The notes below the pieces were generated by a model, which was not told where the DNA came from, made no database searches, and worked only from the letters and a program-made list of their open reading frames with translations. Made by a program: the position numbers and the translations under genes. 38,780 nucleotides of DNA from Candidatus Schekmanbacteria bacterium RIFCSPLOWO2_02_FULL_38_14 (GTDB lineage Bacteria; Schekmanbacteria; GWA2-38-11): assembly GCA_001790855.1 (NCBI GenBank), contig MGDH01000024.1, positions 42,165 to 80,944 on the forward strand. The letters run 5' to 3'. Shown piece after piece: positions 1 through 8,071 of the stretch; position 1 is the stretch's first letter; each line of letters opens with the position of its first letter.

Positions 1-196
1 TCCTGTTCAGGGTCATGAAATACCCGCTTTCTCCCTTGCAAAATGGCGGTCCCAGAGACCTTGAGGGGTCGCCTCCGCCCGGAGTCTCTATCTTAATGAC
101 CTCAGCCCCTAAATCTCCGAGCATCATTGAGCAGAAAGGTCCTGCTATTACCCTTGTCAGGTCAAGAACCCTTATTCCCTTAAGTATTGAACTCAT
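1..196 (-). CDS. CoA-transferase family III (CaiB/BaiF), 5' part only
   Basis: Only the first 65 codons are in the window; the gene runs off the left edge. The N terminus reads [16 protein letters not shown], followed by [20 protein letters not shown], the typical opening of family III CoA-transferases, which move CoA between an acyl-CoA and a free acid. The ATG at 196-194 has an AGAGGT ribosome site lying in the last codons of the upstream TetR gene, with only 2 bases between that stop and this start, so the two are almost certainly one transcript. The substrate cannot be told from this fragment. Confidence 0.88.
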   Translation of the reverse strand, partial: MSSILKGIRVLDLTRVIAGPFCSMMLGDLGAEVIKIETPGGGDPSRSLGPPFCKGESGYFMTLNR

Positions 197-198
197 TT

Positions 199-774
199 TT
201 ACCTCTTGCAAATTCCATTAAGCGCAAATTCAGAAAAGACCTCTGCTATCTGGTCTGTTGTCATTCTTCCGTCCTTCTTGTACCACTTGTAGATCCAGTG
301 ACACATGCCAATGATTGCCTGCGCCGTTATTTTTAAATCCATATCTTTTCTGAAAACATCCCTCTCTCTTCCCTCAGACAATATCTTCCGCCAGAGTTCT
401 TCGTCTTCCTTTTGTCCCTTTTTTAAAAACGAACGTTCCTTTTCTGAAAGCTCATCAAATTTCTCATGGAGAAAAACAAGGATTTCCGGATAGAATTTAT
501 CAAAAGCCCGAAGCCTTGTCTTTATGGCAACCTTTAGTTTCTCCTCAGGAGGAATATCGCGGCTGACTATCTCTTTCAGCTCGTCAGTTGTGGCTTTGAG
601 AGGGGCAATGCCAATTTTGTAGAGAAGCTCCTGCTTGCTCTTTATATAGTAATAGATGCTTCCTTTCAGAAGTCCGACTTCATCAGCAACATCCTGAATT
701 GTTGCCCTCTGATACCCCTTTTTTCTGAAAATTTTTGCTGCTGCAGATAGAATTTCCTGTTCTCTGTGATTCAT
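199..774 (-). CDS. TetR/AcrR family transcriptional regulator
   Basis: 191-residue regulator. The N-terminal helix-turn-helix is clear: [20 protein letters not shown], then [20 protein letters not shown] and [11 protein letters not shown], which is the TetR_N domain. The ligand-binding half is less conserved, as is usual. The frame stays open upstream to a TTG at 804, but that codon overlaps a good -35 element, so I prefer the ATG at 774 (MNHREQ). It lies directly upstream of a CoA-transferase gene with 2 bases between them. By analogy with FadR/AcuR-type TetR proteins it may sense an acyl-CoA; that part is inference. Confidence 0.9.
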   Translation of the reverse strand: MNHREQEILSAAAKIFRKKGYQRATIQDVADEVGLLKGSIYYYIKSKQELLYKIGIAPLKATTDELKEIVSRDIPPEEKLKVAIKTRLRAFDKFYPEILVFLHEKFDELSEKERSFLKKGQKEDEELWRKILSEGRERDVFRKDMDLKITAQAIIGMCHWIYKWYKKDGRMTTDQIAEVFSEFALNGICKR

Positions 775-784
775 AGCGCCTGTT

Positions 785-817
785 TTTATATGCCATTCTC
801 TCAACTTGTCAAGACAA
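785..817 (-). promoter_or_regulatory. promoter and possible operator for the TetR/CoA-transferase operon
   Basis: On the minus strand TTGACA (812-807) and TATAAA (790-785) are separated by 16 bases. The -35 overlaps an inverted repeat TTGTC-NN-GACAA (806-817), a plausible autoregulatory operator. The implied start of transcription would leave a very short leader before the ATG at 774, so either the message is nearly leaderless or the -10 is slightly different. Confidence 0.45.
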
Positions 818-974
818 TTAATAAGCTCAATTTTTTCCTGACAATTTACGCATTTTTAGATTTATTTTTTCAGGTCTAAATCATCTTTGGTATTTTGGCT
901 CATCGTGGAAGTGAGTGGGTAAAAGTTACCGAATTATTGAGCTAGTACAACCGTCCCCTTTTCCTAATAATCAG

Positions 975-1003
975 TTGACAAACTAATTTATCTCTATTAA
1001 TCA
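975..1003 (+). promoter_or_regulatory. candidate sigma-70 promoter for ribE
   Basis: TTGACA at 975-980 is followed after 17 bases by TAATCA at 998-1003, which is a weak -10. It lies 22 bases before the ribE ATG. No FMN riboswitch (RFN element) consensus is visible between 805 and 1024, so control here does not appear to use the usual riboflavin switch. Confidence 0.4.
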
Positions 1004-1024
1004 TAAAGCGTTACGGAGAAACAA

Positions 1025-1681
1025 ATGTTTACAGGAATTGTTGAAGAAACCGGAATAATTGCCTCTATTAAACCCGGCAACAACGGAAAAGAAATTACAT
1101 TGCAGGGAAATAAAATAATAGAAGGAACAGGCATAGGTGACAGCATTGCAGTTGACGGAGTATGCCTTACTGTAAAAAACATATCAGGAAAGGAATTTTC
1201 TGCTGATTTGTCAGAAGAAACCCTGAAACTGACAACTCTTTCAGAGTTAAACCCGGGGTCAAAAGTAAACCTTGAAAGAGCACTGAAAATGAACAACCGT
1301 CTTGGAGGACATTTTGTAACAGGGCATATTGACGGAAAGGGAAGTATAGCAGAAAAAACAGTTTCAAACCAATCAGCAGAAATAACAATATCTGTTCCAG
1401 AGGAAATAATGCAGTATGTTGTAAAAAAAGGGTCAATAGCTGTTAACGGTATAAGCCTTACTGTTGCAAGATGTGATTCCAACAGCTTTACTGTAGCCAT
1501 TATTCCCCTGACACTTCAGATTACAAATTTAGGAATGAAGAAGATAGGTGATGAGGTTAATATTGAAACAGATGTCATTGGGAAATATATAGAAAAGTTT
1601 TTAGGAAGGCTTGATGGCAATTATGAACTCAAAAACAGGAAATTAAACCTCAACTATCTGAAAGAGCACGGGTTTGCTTAA
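1025..1681 (+). CDS. ribE: riboflavin synthase, alpha chain
   Basis: 218 residues, the usual length. It catalyses dismutation of two 6,7-dimethyl-8-ribityllumazine molecules to riboflavin. The N terminus MFTGIVEETGII is diagnostic, and two tandem lumazine-binding domains are visible: residues ~1-95, with the GVCLTV motif and NLERALKMNNRLGGHFVTGH at the junction, and ~97-200, with GISLTVA and NLETDVIGKY-like NIETDVIGKYIEKF. A GGAG ribosome site precedes the ATG at 1025. It is the first gene of a plus-strand riboflavin cluster with ribBA and ribH; ribD is not in the window. Confidence 0.97.
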   Translation: MFTGIVEETGIIASIKPGNNGKEITLQGNKIIEGTGIGDSIAVDGVCLTVKNISGKEFSADLSEETLKLTTLSELNPGSKVNLERALKMNNRLGGHFVTGHIDGKGSIAEKTVSNQSAEITISVPEEIMQYVVKKGSIAVNGISLTVARCDSNSFTVAIIPLTLQITNLGMKKIGDEVNIETDVIGKYIEKFLGRLDGNYELKNRKLNLNYLKEHGFA

Positions 1682-1690
1682 GAAAATCAG

Positions 1691-1759
1691 CAGGACAAGA
1701 ATGTCCTGCCTACCTGCCTGTCGGCAGACAGGTCAATAGGCGGGGTTTTCTAACCCCGC
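1691..1759. repeat. cluster of three adjacent hairpins between ribE and ribBA
   Basis: Three inverted repeats lie side by side: CAGGACA / TGTCCTG (about 1691-1708), CCTGTC-GGCA-GACAGG (about 1718-1733), and a perfect 8-bp stem GCGGGGTT-TTCT-AACCCCGC (1740-1759). None ends in a run of T, so they look like a dispersed REP-type repeat rather than a terminator. The CCTGCCTG-type stem recurs inside the repeat at 3101-3189. Confidence 0.6.
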
Positions 1760-1795
1760 ATTTCAGAAAATTTGAGTTTACTGTGGAGAAAAATA

Positions 1796-3025
1796 ATGAG
1801 CAATAAAACAGATAAAAATGAATATAAGTTTAATTCCATCGGAGAAGCTATTGAAGATATAAGACAGGGGAAAATGGTGATTCTCTGCGATGATGAGGAC
1901 AGGGAAAATGAGGGAGACCTCACAATGGCTGCAGAAAAAGTAACACCTGAAGCCATCAATTTCATGGCAAAATTAGGAAGAGGGCTTATATGCCTTCCCT
2001 TAACCTCTGAAAGATGTGAGGAGCTTCAGCTTCACCCAATGGTATCAGAAAACACCTCTGCTTTTAATACCGCCTTTACTGTTTCCATTGAATCAAAGAA
2101 AAATGTAACAACCGGCATATCTGCCTCTGACAGGGCTATAACAATTCTGACCGCCATAGACCCGAATACAAAACCTGCTGACCTTGCAAAACCGGGACAT
2201 ATTTTCCCTCTGAAATCAGCAAAAGGCGGAGTGCTTGTCCGTTCCGGGCAAACAGAAGGAGCAGTTGACCTTGCAAGACTTGCAGGACTTTATTCTGCAG
2301 GTGTTATTTGCGAGATAATGAACGATGACGGGACAATGTCAAGGGTTCCTGAGCTTATGGAATTTGCAAAAAAACATAACCTCAAGATAATCACTATAAA
2401 AGACCTGATTCAGTACAGGTTAAGAAATGAATCTTTTATAAAAAAAGAAGCCCAGACAATACTCCCCACAGATTTTGGAAATTTTACAGCAATAGCTTAC
2501 AGGAGCATAATCGACAACCATACCCATATTGCTCTTGTTAAGGGAAAGATTGATGAAGAGAGTGAAATACTTGTAAGGGTTCATTCTATGTGCCTCACAG
2601 GGGATGTTTTCGGTTCAAGAAGATGCGACTGCGGAGAACAGCTTCGTCATGCAATGGCTATGATAGAAAAGGAAGGAAAAGGGGTAATCCTCTATTTGTA
2701 CCAGGAGGGAAGAGGGATAGGATTGCTTAATAAAATAAAAGCCTATGAGCTTCAGGACCAGGGAATGGATACTGTGGAAGCAAATGAGCACCTTGGTTTC
2801 AAACCTGATTTGAGGGAATATGGAATTGGGGCTCAGATACTGGTTGATTTAGGGCTTAAAAAAATCAGAATCATTACAAACAACCCAAGGAAAATAATAG
2901 GCATCCACGGCTATGGTCTTGAAGTAGTAGAAAGGGTCCCCACTGAGGTAGCTCCAAGAGAAAGCAATCTGAAATACCTTAAGACAAAGCAGAAAAAACT
3001 GGGTCACGTTTTTGATAAAATTTAA
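1796..3025 (+). CDS. ribBA: bifunctional DHBP synthase / GTP cyclohydrolase II
   Basis: 409 residues. The N-terminal half (about 1-205) is 3,4-dihydroxy-2-butanone-4-phosphate synthase, with [11 protein letters not shown] and the [15 protein letters not shown] stretch. The C-terminal half is GTP cyclohydrolase II, with the zinc site [11 protein letters not shown], the YQEGRGIGL loop and ITNNPRKI. Together they make both precursors of the lumazine ring from ribulose 5-phosphate and GTP. An in-frame TTG at 1772 exists, but GGAG just before the ATG at 1796 supports the shorter start. Both domains have their key motifs, so both activities are expected. Confidence 0.96.
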   Translation: MSNKTDKNEYKFNSIGEAIEDIRQGKMVILCDDEDRENEGDLTMAAEKVTPEAINFMAKLGRGLICLPLTSERCEELQLHPMVSENTSAFNTAFTVSIESKKNVTTGISASDRAITILTAIDPNTKPADLAKPGHIFPLKSAKGGVLVRSGQTEGAVDLARLAGLYSAGVICEIMNDDGTMSRVPELMEFAKKHNLKIITIKDLIQYRLRNESFIKKEAQTILPTDFGNFTAIAYRSIIDNHTHIALVKGKIDEESEILVRVHSMCLTGDVFGSRRCDCGEQLRHAMAMIEKEGKGVILYLYQEGRGIGLLNKIKAYELQDQGMDTVEANEHLGFKPDLREYGIGAQILVDLGLKKIRIITNNPRKIIGIHGYGLEVVERVPTEVAPRESNLKYLKTKQKKLGHVFDKI

Positions 3026-3100
3026 ATTGTAGATTACGCAGAATGAATAACCCTGCGGCAAGACCGCAGGGTATCAAAAATTAGAAAACAGAACGAGTCT

Positions 3101-3189
3101 GTCATTCCTGCCTGCCTGCGGTAGGCAGGCGTAAGCAGGAATCCAGAGCCTTTATTCTTTTTCTGGATTCCCACTTTAGTGGGAATGAC
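3101..3189. repeat. GTCATTCC...GGAATGAC dispersed inverted repeat with a nested hairpin
   Basis: The element is bounded by GTCATTCC (3101-3108) and GGAATGAC (3182-3189). The inner arms end with GGAATCCAG (3138-3146) and CTGGATTCC (3163-3171). The left arm is longer than the right because it carries an extra hairpin, CCTGCCT-GCGGT-AGGCAGG (3111-3129). This type of GTCATTCC/GGAATCCAG palindrome is widespread in bacterial intergenic DNA; assigning it here rests on pattern recognition. Confidence 0.75.
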
Positions 3190-3242
3190 GGCACAAAAGA
3201 AACCCAGTGGCAAGACCACGGGAAATTAACAAATTAAAAACA

Positions 3243-3316
3243 GATTACACAGATTATAAAAATGGAAATTTAAACAATTTAAAATCTCTATAATCTTATT
3301 AAAAATCTGTGTAATC
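3243..3316. repeat. 13-bp perfect inverted repeat upstream of ribH
   Basis: GATTACACAGATT (3243-3255) pairs with AATCTGTGTAATC (3304-3316). The 48-base loop has weaker self-complementarity. It could fold in the leader of ribH. The same word is scattered elsewhere in the window (3032, 5972, 7544). Confidence 0.65.
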
Positions 3317-3334
3317 ATTACAAGAGGAGATATT

Positions 3335-3799
3335 ATGCCAAAAGTTATCGAAGGAAAAATTGATGCATCAGGTTTGAAATTTGCAATAGTCACAAGCAGG
3401 TTCAATGAATTCATTACAGCAAAACTCCTTGAGGGATGCCTTGACTGTCTCTTGAGGCACGGGGCAAGCGACCAGCATATTTCTATTATAAAAGTCCCCG
3501 GATCTTTTGAAATTCCGCTAATAGCTCAGAAAGCAGCCCAGACAAAGCAGTATGATGCCGTTATATGTCTTGGAGCAGTAATCAGGGGTCAAACCCCCCA
3601 TTTTGAGTATGTTGCTTCTGAAGTTACTAAAGGAATTGCATCTATCCAGCTTGAGCTTGGTGTCCCTATTGCCTACGGAATAATAACTTCTGATAATATT
3701 GAACAGGCAATTGAAAGGGCTGGCACAAAACTTGGAAACAAGGGATGGGATGCAGCCATATCAGCAATTGAAATGGCAAATGTCTTAAAAGCCATATAA
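3335..3799 (+). CDS. ribH: 6,7-dimethyl-8-ribityllumazine synthase
   Basis: 154 residues, the standard size. It condenses the pyrimidine product of GTP with 3,4-dihydroxy-2-butanone 4-phosphate to give the substrate of RibE. Hallmarks are [12 protein letters not shown] near the N terminus, [24 protein letters not shown] (the His of the PHFEYV segment is the catalytic base in the family), and NKGWDAA near the C terminus. An AGGAG site lies 7-8 bases before the ATG. It forms the riboflavin cluster with ribE and ribBA, and nusB follows, a common order. Confidence 0.97.
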   Translation: MPKVIEGKIDASGLKFAIVTSRFNEFITAKLLEGCLDCLLRHGASDQHISIIKVPGSFEIPLIAQKAAQTKQYDAVICLGAVIRGQTPHFEYVASEVTKGIASIQLELGVPIAYGIITSDNIEQAIERAGTKLGNKGWDAAISAIEMANVLKAI

Positions 3800-3817
3800 A
3801 AGGGTTCTAGGATTCTA

Positions 3818-3872
3818 GGGTTCGAGGGTTCAAGTGTAAATTTTAACCCCTCGACCCCTTTTTTTATTTTTT
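3818..3872 (+). terminator. probable rho-independent terminator after ribH
   Basis: GGGTTCGAGGGTT (3818-3830) pairs, with one bulge on each side, with AACCCCTCGACCC (3845-3857) and is followed by CTTTTTTTATTTTTT (3858-3872). It sits only 18 bases before nusB, so it may attenuate rather than fully stop read-through into nusB and the fusion gene behind it. Confidence 0.65.
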
Positions 3873-3889
3873 CAGCAAGAGGTATTTTT

Positions 3890-4324
3890 ATGGGTCTTCG
3901 CCGTACAGGAAGAGAATATGCGTTGCAATTTCTCTTCGCAATCGATTTTAACAAAGATAAGCTGACAAAGAATGTTGTTGATGAAAAGCTGTCTTCTTTC
4001 TGGAAAAACCTAAATCCTTATTTCAATTCTCAGAGCAGGGAGTTTGCTGAAAAATTAATCAGAAACACCCTTGAAAATAAAAACAAAATTGATTCCCATC
4101 TTAAAAAAGTTTCTGAGAACTGGAAACTTGACAGAATGTCTGCAGTAGATAGAAATATTTTAAGAATTGGTATAAGCGAATTTCTTTTTTTTGATGACAT
4201 AGACTATGATGTAACAATAAATGAATCCATAGAAATTGCAAAAAAATTTGGAACAGAAAAATCCCCTTCATTCATAAACGGAGTTTTGGATAAAGTTAAA
4301 AAAGAGTTATCAAAGAAGGAATAG
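3890..4324 (+). CDS. nusB: transcription antitermination protein NusB
   Basis: 144 residues, typical of NusB, an all-helical RNA-binding protein that acts with NusE (S10) in antitermination of rRNA transcription. The N terminus [19 protein letters not shown] matches the family R..R..A.Q.LY pattern, and the C-terminal [24 protein letters not shown] is the conserved NusB signature. AAGAGG lies upstream of the ATG. It is placed after ribH, as in many bacteria, and is followed after 7 bases by the glutaredoxin-thioredoxin reductase gene. Confidence 0.95.
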   Translation: MGLRRTGREYALQFLFAIDFNKDKLTKNVVDEKLSSFWKNLNPYFNSQSREFAEKLIRNTLENKNKIDSHLKKVSENWKLDRMSAVDRNILRIGISEFLFFDDIDYDVTINESIEIAKKFGTEKSPSFINGVLDKVKKELSKKE

Positions 4325-4331
4325 AGCAAAT

Positions 4332-5540
4332 ATGCCGGAGATAATTATATATACGAGAATCAACTGTCCTTATTGCAATATGGCAAAAGACCTTTTTAAA
4401 AATAAAGGTCTCTCCTTTAAGGAAATTGATATAACTGACAACGAGGCTCTGGAAAAAGATATAGAAGGAAGAACAGGAAGGGAAACTGTTCCTCAGATTT
4501 TTATAGGAAACCTCCATGTTGGCGGTTATGATGGTTTAAAAGAATTTGACAGGGCTGGAAAGATTGATGAAATCTTTGGATTGAAACAAGCAGAAAAAAA
4601 AGAAAAAACTTATCAAGTAATTATCATAGGGTCAGGTCCTGCCGGTTTAACAGCAGCACTTTATTCTTCAAGGGCAAATCTTTCACCCCTTGTAATTTCA
4701 GGAAGAGAACCCGGAGGACAGCTGACAATAACAAGCGATGTTGAGAACTATCCGGGCTTTCCTGACGGAATTTTAGGTCCAGACCTTGTTGGTGCAATGA
4801 GAAAGCAAGCAGAAAGGTTTGGCACTGAATTCATTGAAAAGGAAGTAACAAAGGTAGATTTGAGCAGACGTCCATTTAAAATTTTTGCAGATGACTCTCT
4901 CTTCCTCGCAGAAGCACTCATAATTGCATCAGGCGCCACTGCAAAACTCATTGGGATTGAAGCAGAAAAAAGACTGATGGGAAGAGGTGTTTCAGCGTGT
5001 GCAACCTGTGATGGCTTTTTTTTCCGCGGAAAAGAGGTGGTTGTTGTCGGAGGAGGGGATACTGCCATAGAAGAAGCCGTTTTTTTAACAAAATTTGCAA
5101 GCAAAATTTCAATCATCCACAGAAGAGACAAACTCAGGGCAAGCAAGATTATGCAGGATAAGGCGGTAAGGAATGAAAAGATAGGTTTTATATGGGACAC
5201 TGTTGTTGAGGATATTGTTGGAGATAAAGAAACCGGCGTATCAGGTGTTAAGCTCAAGAATGTTAAGACAAATGAAGTTTCAGTAAAAAACTGCCAGGGA
5301 ATTTTTGTTGCCATAGGCCATAAGCCGAACACAGAGCTGTTTCAGGGAATTTTGGAGCTTGATAAGGGCGGATATATCGTAACCCATGACGGGACAAAAA
5401 CAAGTATTCCCGGAGTTTTTGCCGCAGGTGATGTACAGGACCATGTTTACCGTCAGGCAGTAACTGCCGCCGGCTCAGGCTGTATGGCTGCTATTGATGC
5501 AGAGAGGTTTCTGGATAATCACGAAAACCTCTTGCGGTAA
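4332..5540 (+). CDS. glutaredoxin-thioredoxin reductase fusion
   Basis: 402 residues with two domains. Residues ~1-84 are a glutaredoxin with active site C12-P-Y-C15, VPQIFIG (the TVP cis-proline segment) and GGYD. Residues ~92-402 are an NADPH-dependent thioredoxin reductase with FAD motif GSGPAG (100-105), redox-active C223-A-T-C226, NADPH motif GGGDTA near 240, and the C-terminal FAD motif [10 protein letters not shown]. The predicted role is electron transfer from NADPH through FAD and the CATC pair to the attached CPYC domain. This would replace a separate thioredoxin or glutathione system. The gene starts 7 bases after nusB, and its last 22 bases overlap a convergent gene. Confidence 0.95.
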   Translation: MPEIIIYTRINCPYCNMAKDLFKNKGLSFKEIDITDNEALEKDIEGRTGRETVPQIFIGNLHVGGYDGLKEFDRAGKIDEIFGLKQAEKKEKTYQVIIIGSGPAGLTAALYSSRANLSPLVISGREPGGQLTITSDVENYPGFPDGILGPDLVGAMRKQAERFGTEFIEKEVTKVDLSRRPFKIFADDSLFLAEALIIASGATAKLIGIEAEKRLMGRGVSACATCDGFFFRGKEVVVVGGGDTAIEEAVFLTKFASKISIIHRRDKLRASKIMQDKAVRNEKIGFIWDTVVEDIVGDKETGVSGVKLKNVKTNEVSVKNCQGIFVAIGHKPNTELFQGILELDKGGYIVTHDGTKTSIPGVFAAGDVQDHVYRQAVTAAGSGCMAAIDAERFLDNHENLLR

Positions 5541-5950
5541 TTATAGAGAGCCACACATATTGCTCCGGCAAGAAATATTCCTATAATTTCATACATGAGC
5601 TTTGTTTTAGTTGAGGTGCTTGTTGCCATCAAAGCCCATGAGTGGGTGCTGACAACAGCATAAATCATATAAGCAAAAGTCAGGAAATATCCTACCTTTT
5701 TCATTGCAAAAAGTCCGTATATCATAGTGATTATCAAGATTAACTGAATAACATCTGTAATCTTTGCATGGATTCCAAAGATTCTGAACCCGAGTATTAC
5801 ATTTACTGATTTCCCGTTCATCTTTGGGCTCATCTGGGGAATAATCTCTGAAAAATCCAGAAAAACCATCAACGCCCAGAGTATAAAAGCAACTGCTATT
5901 ATAGTAATCGCTACAGGTCTTTTGTTGTTTTGAGAAAGTCTATTTTCCAT
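5519..5950 (-). CDS. small four-helix integral membrane protein, unknown function
   Basis: 143 residues starting [17 protein letters not shown] lies just upstream of the ATG at 5950, which settles the start although the frame is open to 6034. Hydrophobic segments are visible at about residues 17-35, 60-80, 83-105 and 115-135 (for example [19 protein letters not shown]), giving a predicted four-pass membrane protein with Lys/Arg-rich ends. I see no catalytic motif. Its 3' end overlaps the 3' end of the convergent fusion gene by 22 bases. It is not recognised beyond a general resemblance to small DoxX- or DUF-type membrane proteins. Confidence 0.75.
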   Translation of the reverse strand: MENRLSQNNKRPVAITIIAVAFILWALMVFLDFSEIIPQMSPKMNGKSVNVILGFRIFGIHAKITDVIQLILIITMIYGLFAMKKVGYFLTFAYMIYAVVSTHSWALMATSTSTKTKLMYEIIGIFLAGAICVALYNYRKRFS

Positions 5951-6047
5951 TCCAGTCCCTCCTTTAAAAAGGATTACACAGATTAATACATTTAAACTAA
6001 TGTATATATCTAAGCTCCAAATCACAAGCACCAAATTTCAAACAAAT

Positions 6048-6713
6048 TTATTCTTCTGGCTCCCTATCATCCATCATCATCGTAAAAAAAGCACGCTGGG
6101 CAGAAAGAGGCACATCAAAGCCTTCATCCTTAAAAAGATGAAATTCAACTATCGCCTGTTTTCCTATTATCCTTTCTCTCCACAGATGTACCGGGCACTT
6201 TGCCGGCTCTGACTCAAGAACCCTGCTGTATGCTTTTAGGACCATTGGCAGAAATTTATCTGATATTTTATTATTAATCTCTCCGGGTTTTTGATAAATA
6301 AATCCTGTTATTCCAACTTCCTTTGCCACTGGTCTTTCTTTAAGGCTTTTTGATAGCTGGTTATAATCCAGCCCTATTTTCCTTAGCTCATTTCTCAGAA
6401 CATCATCAAAAATTTTAATATGCTCTTTGCTCTGGACTGTAGGGAGCCCTGCAAAAAAAAGCGAAAGCTTTTTTCCATGTGCTACTTTTGCAGCCCCATC
6501 TGTTGACAGGGGCGGGTAACCGTCCTTTGTAATCCAGATACTCTTGGGAAGCCTCACAAAATTTTTGCCTTTCTTTGTTTCCTTCTTTAATTCCACATAC
6601 CTTATTTTATTTTCTGCATTATAATATTCTTTAATCTTATGTGTGACTTTTGTATCCTTGTAACTATAAGTATAATTATAATTTCCAATCAGTTTCCCTT
6701 TGAGTCTAATCAT
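6048..6713 (-). CDS. conserved-looking hypothetical protein, no family recognised
   Basis: 221 residues from the ATG at 6713 (MIRLKGKLIGNYNYTYSY), chosen because GGGAGG lies at the right distance; the frame is open to 6764. It is soluble and basic, with no signal peptide or membrane helix. The C terminus is acidic, ending TMMMDDREPEE. A single Cys occurs in AKCPVHLW. I cannot assign a fold. It stands alone on the minus strand, divergent from the ECF sigma gene, with 171 bases between the divergent starts. Confidence 0.7.
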   Translation of the reverse strand: MIRLKGKLIGNYNYTYSYKDTKVTHKIKEYYNAENKIRYVELKKETKKGKNFVRLPKSIWITKDGYPPLSTDGAAKVAHGKKLSLFFAGLPTVQSKEHIKIFDDVLRNELRKIGLDYNQLSKSLKERPVAKEVGITGFIYQKPGEINNKISDKFLPMVLKAYSRVLESEPAKCPVHLWRERIIGKQAIVEFHLFKDEGFDVPLSAQRAFFTMMMDDREPEE

Positions 6714-6884
6714 ACTGGTTTCCTCCCTGGCAGTGGTTAAAATATAAAAACTTATTATATTCATGTTTGAAAGAATATACCTCTTTTGTTTTTTTTAATC
6801 AAAAGAATTTCTCGCTTTTCTGTTTACTGCAGGAGGGTTAAAGATTCTGGTTGTAGAAAGGTTAAAATATAAGATAAAATAATG

Positions 6885-6912
6885 GAACTGTTTCAAAAAA
6901 ACAATCGTCTTA
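6885..6912 (+). promoter_or_regulatory. ECF (sigma-E/AlgU type) promoter of the sigma gene
   Basis: GAACTG (6885-6890, within GGAACTG) and TCTTA (6908-6912, within CGTCTTA) are 17 bases apart. This fits the RpoE/AlgU pattern GAACTT-N16/17-TCTGA. It lies just upstream of the sigma factor gene, which suggests autoregulation. A near match precedes the Gly-rich gene at 10218. Confidence 0.65.
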
Positions 6913-6946
6913 TCTTAATAAAAAAACTCTGCCAGAGGGTTTGGTT

Positions 6947-7522
6947 TTGATAGATTTTGATGATTCTCTGCTTGTCCAAAGGTCAAAGGATGGAGATATA
7001 AAAGCCTTTGAAAAGCTTTTTTTAAAATATCAGTCAAAGGTCTATAACTTTACCCTGCGTATGGTACAAAACAGGGAAGATGCTGAAGAGTTAACGCAGG
7101 AATCCTTTGCAAAGGCATATGTATCCATCAGGAGGCTAAGGGAAAATGATGCATTCAAGGGATGGCTAATGAGAATTGCAATAAACACAATCAGAGACAA
7201 ACTAAAATCAGGAAGAGAGGATAAATGGTCTTATAGTGGAATAAAAACTGATTCTGATGAAGATACAAGACAAAATCAGATACCTGATTCATCGTGGAAT
7301 GGAGAAAAAGAGGTTTTGGATAAAGAGCTGAAGAAAATAACCATTGATGCTTTATCATCCCTTACAAGCATCCACAGAGAAGTAATCCTGCTTCACCATT
7401 TTGAATCTCTGAGGGTTGAGGAAATTGCAAAAATCTTACAATTGTCAGAGGGAACAGTAAAATCAAGACTTGCAAGGGGAAGAGAAGCGCTTGTTAAAAA
7501 ACTAAAACCTTATCTTAAATGA
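6947..7522 (+). CDS. ECF-family RNA polymerase sigma factor (RpoE-like)
   Basis: About 191 residues. The region 2 signature is intact: AFEKLFLKYQSKVYNFTLRM, then REDAEELTQESFAKAY with the DAEELTQE core and an FKGWLMRIAINTIRD-type region 2.4. Region 4 ends REVILLHHFESLRVEEIAKI, then LSEGTVKSRLARGREAL, the -35-binding helix-turn-helix. No ATG is available; TTG codons occur at 6941 and 6947, and AGAGGG (6934-6939) gives proper spacing only to 6947. The anti-sigma gene follows after 48 bases. A matching ECF promoter upstream argues for autoregulation. Confidence 0.94.
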   Translation: MIDFDDSLLVQRSKDGDIKAFEKLFLKYQSKVYNFTLRMVQNREDAEELTQESFAKAYVSIRRLRENDAFKGWLMRIAINTIRDKLKSGREDKWSYSGIKTDSDEDTRQNQIPDSSWNGEKEVLDKELKKITIDALSSLTSIHREVILLHHFESLRVEEIAKILQLSEGTVKSRLARGREALVKKLKPYLK

Positions 7523-7570
7523 TGATTATGGCAATTTAAGTAAGATTACGCAGATTAGGGAAATAAAAGA

Positions 7571-8071
7571 ATGAATTGCAAACTGGTAAAGACAAAACTC
7601 TATTATTATTCTGCAGACGCTTTGAGCAGGAAATTACAGACCAAGATTGAAAGGCATCTTTCAGAATGCCCTGTATGCAGGAGTGAATTTGAAGCAATAG
7701 AGAAGGCATTGGAAATTGCTAAAAAACTGCCTCGCGAATCCCCGCCTGCAGGTATGTGGAATGGAGTTCTTTCAAAAATAAATATAGGCAGGAAAATGTT
7801 AAGGAGAGCTAAGGGATGGACCGGGTTTTCAGGAATATGGGAAATAATCAGATTAAAACCTCTCCCTGCAGTTTCAGTATTTGCAATTATAGTACTGTTT
7901 GTTAGCGGGATTTATTTCTTTACAGAATACAGATACCAGACTCCGGAGAAAGAAAACCAAAGTTATTTCAATGAATATATTTCGTTCTCTGCGCAGGACC
8001 CCCTTGCTGATAAAATAGCCATTAACAGAATAATGGCAATCAAATATGCAAACGAGAGAATAGAAAAATGA
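7571..8071 (+). CDS. zinc-finger anti-sigma factor with one membrane segment
   Basis: 166 residues. The N terminus carries the ZAS/zf-HC2 pattern: C3, then H29-x3-C33-x2-C36 (RHLSECPVC), which in this family holds zinc and clamps the partner sigma. A single hydrophobic helix lies at about residues 98-117 (LPAVSVFAIIVLFVSGIYFF), followed by a short, probably periplasmic tail, so it should hold the sigma at the inner membrane. It overlaps the next gene by ATGA (8068-8071), so the two are translationally coupled. The spacer before it contains the GATTACGCAGATTA word. Confidence 0.9.
   Translation: MNCKLVKTKLYYYSADALSRKLQTKIERHLSECPVCRSEFEAIEKALEIAKKLPRESPPAGMWNGVLSKINIGRKMLRRAKGWTGFSGIWEIIRLKPLPAVSVFAIIVLFVSGIYFFTEYRYQTPEKENQSYFNEYISFSAQDPLADKIAINRIMAIKYANERIEK

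Larger units (their letters stand above)
3026..3334. other. ribBA-ribH gap filled with inverted repeats
   Basis: This 309-base gap has no credible gene; short open frames on the minus strand are spurious. It holds an 8-bp stem CCCTGCGG-CAAGA-CCGCAGGG (3051-3071), a dispersed inverted repeat (3101-3189), a second hairpin CCCAGTGG-CAAGA-CCACGGG (3203-3222) with the same CAAGA loop, and a 13-bp inverted repeat (3243-3316). A ribosome site for ribH (AGGAG) closes the gap. Confidence 0.75.

Noticed and set aside
805-1024. FMN riboswitch expected upstream of ribE
   Set aside because: The conserved RFN words (AGGGGCAGGTG..., CCGGCGGT) are not present on the plus strand; only a sigma-70-like promoter is seen.
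3818-3840. tRNA-like GGTTCGAGGGTTCAAG string
   Set aside because: It is one arm of a terminator hairpin, with no acceptor stem, anticodon arm or CCA context.
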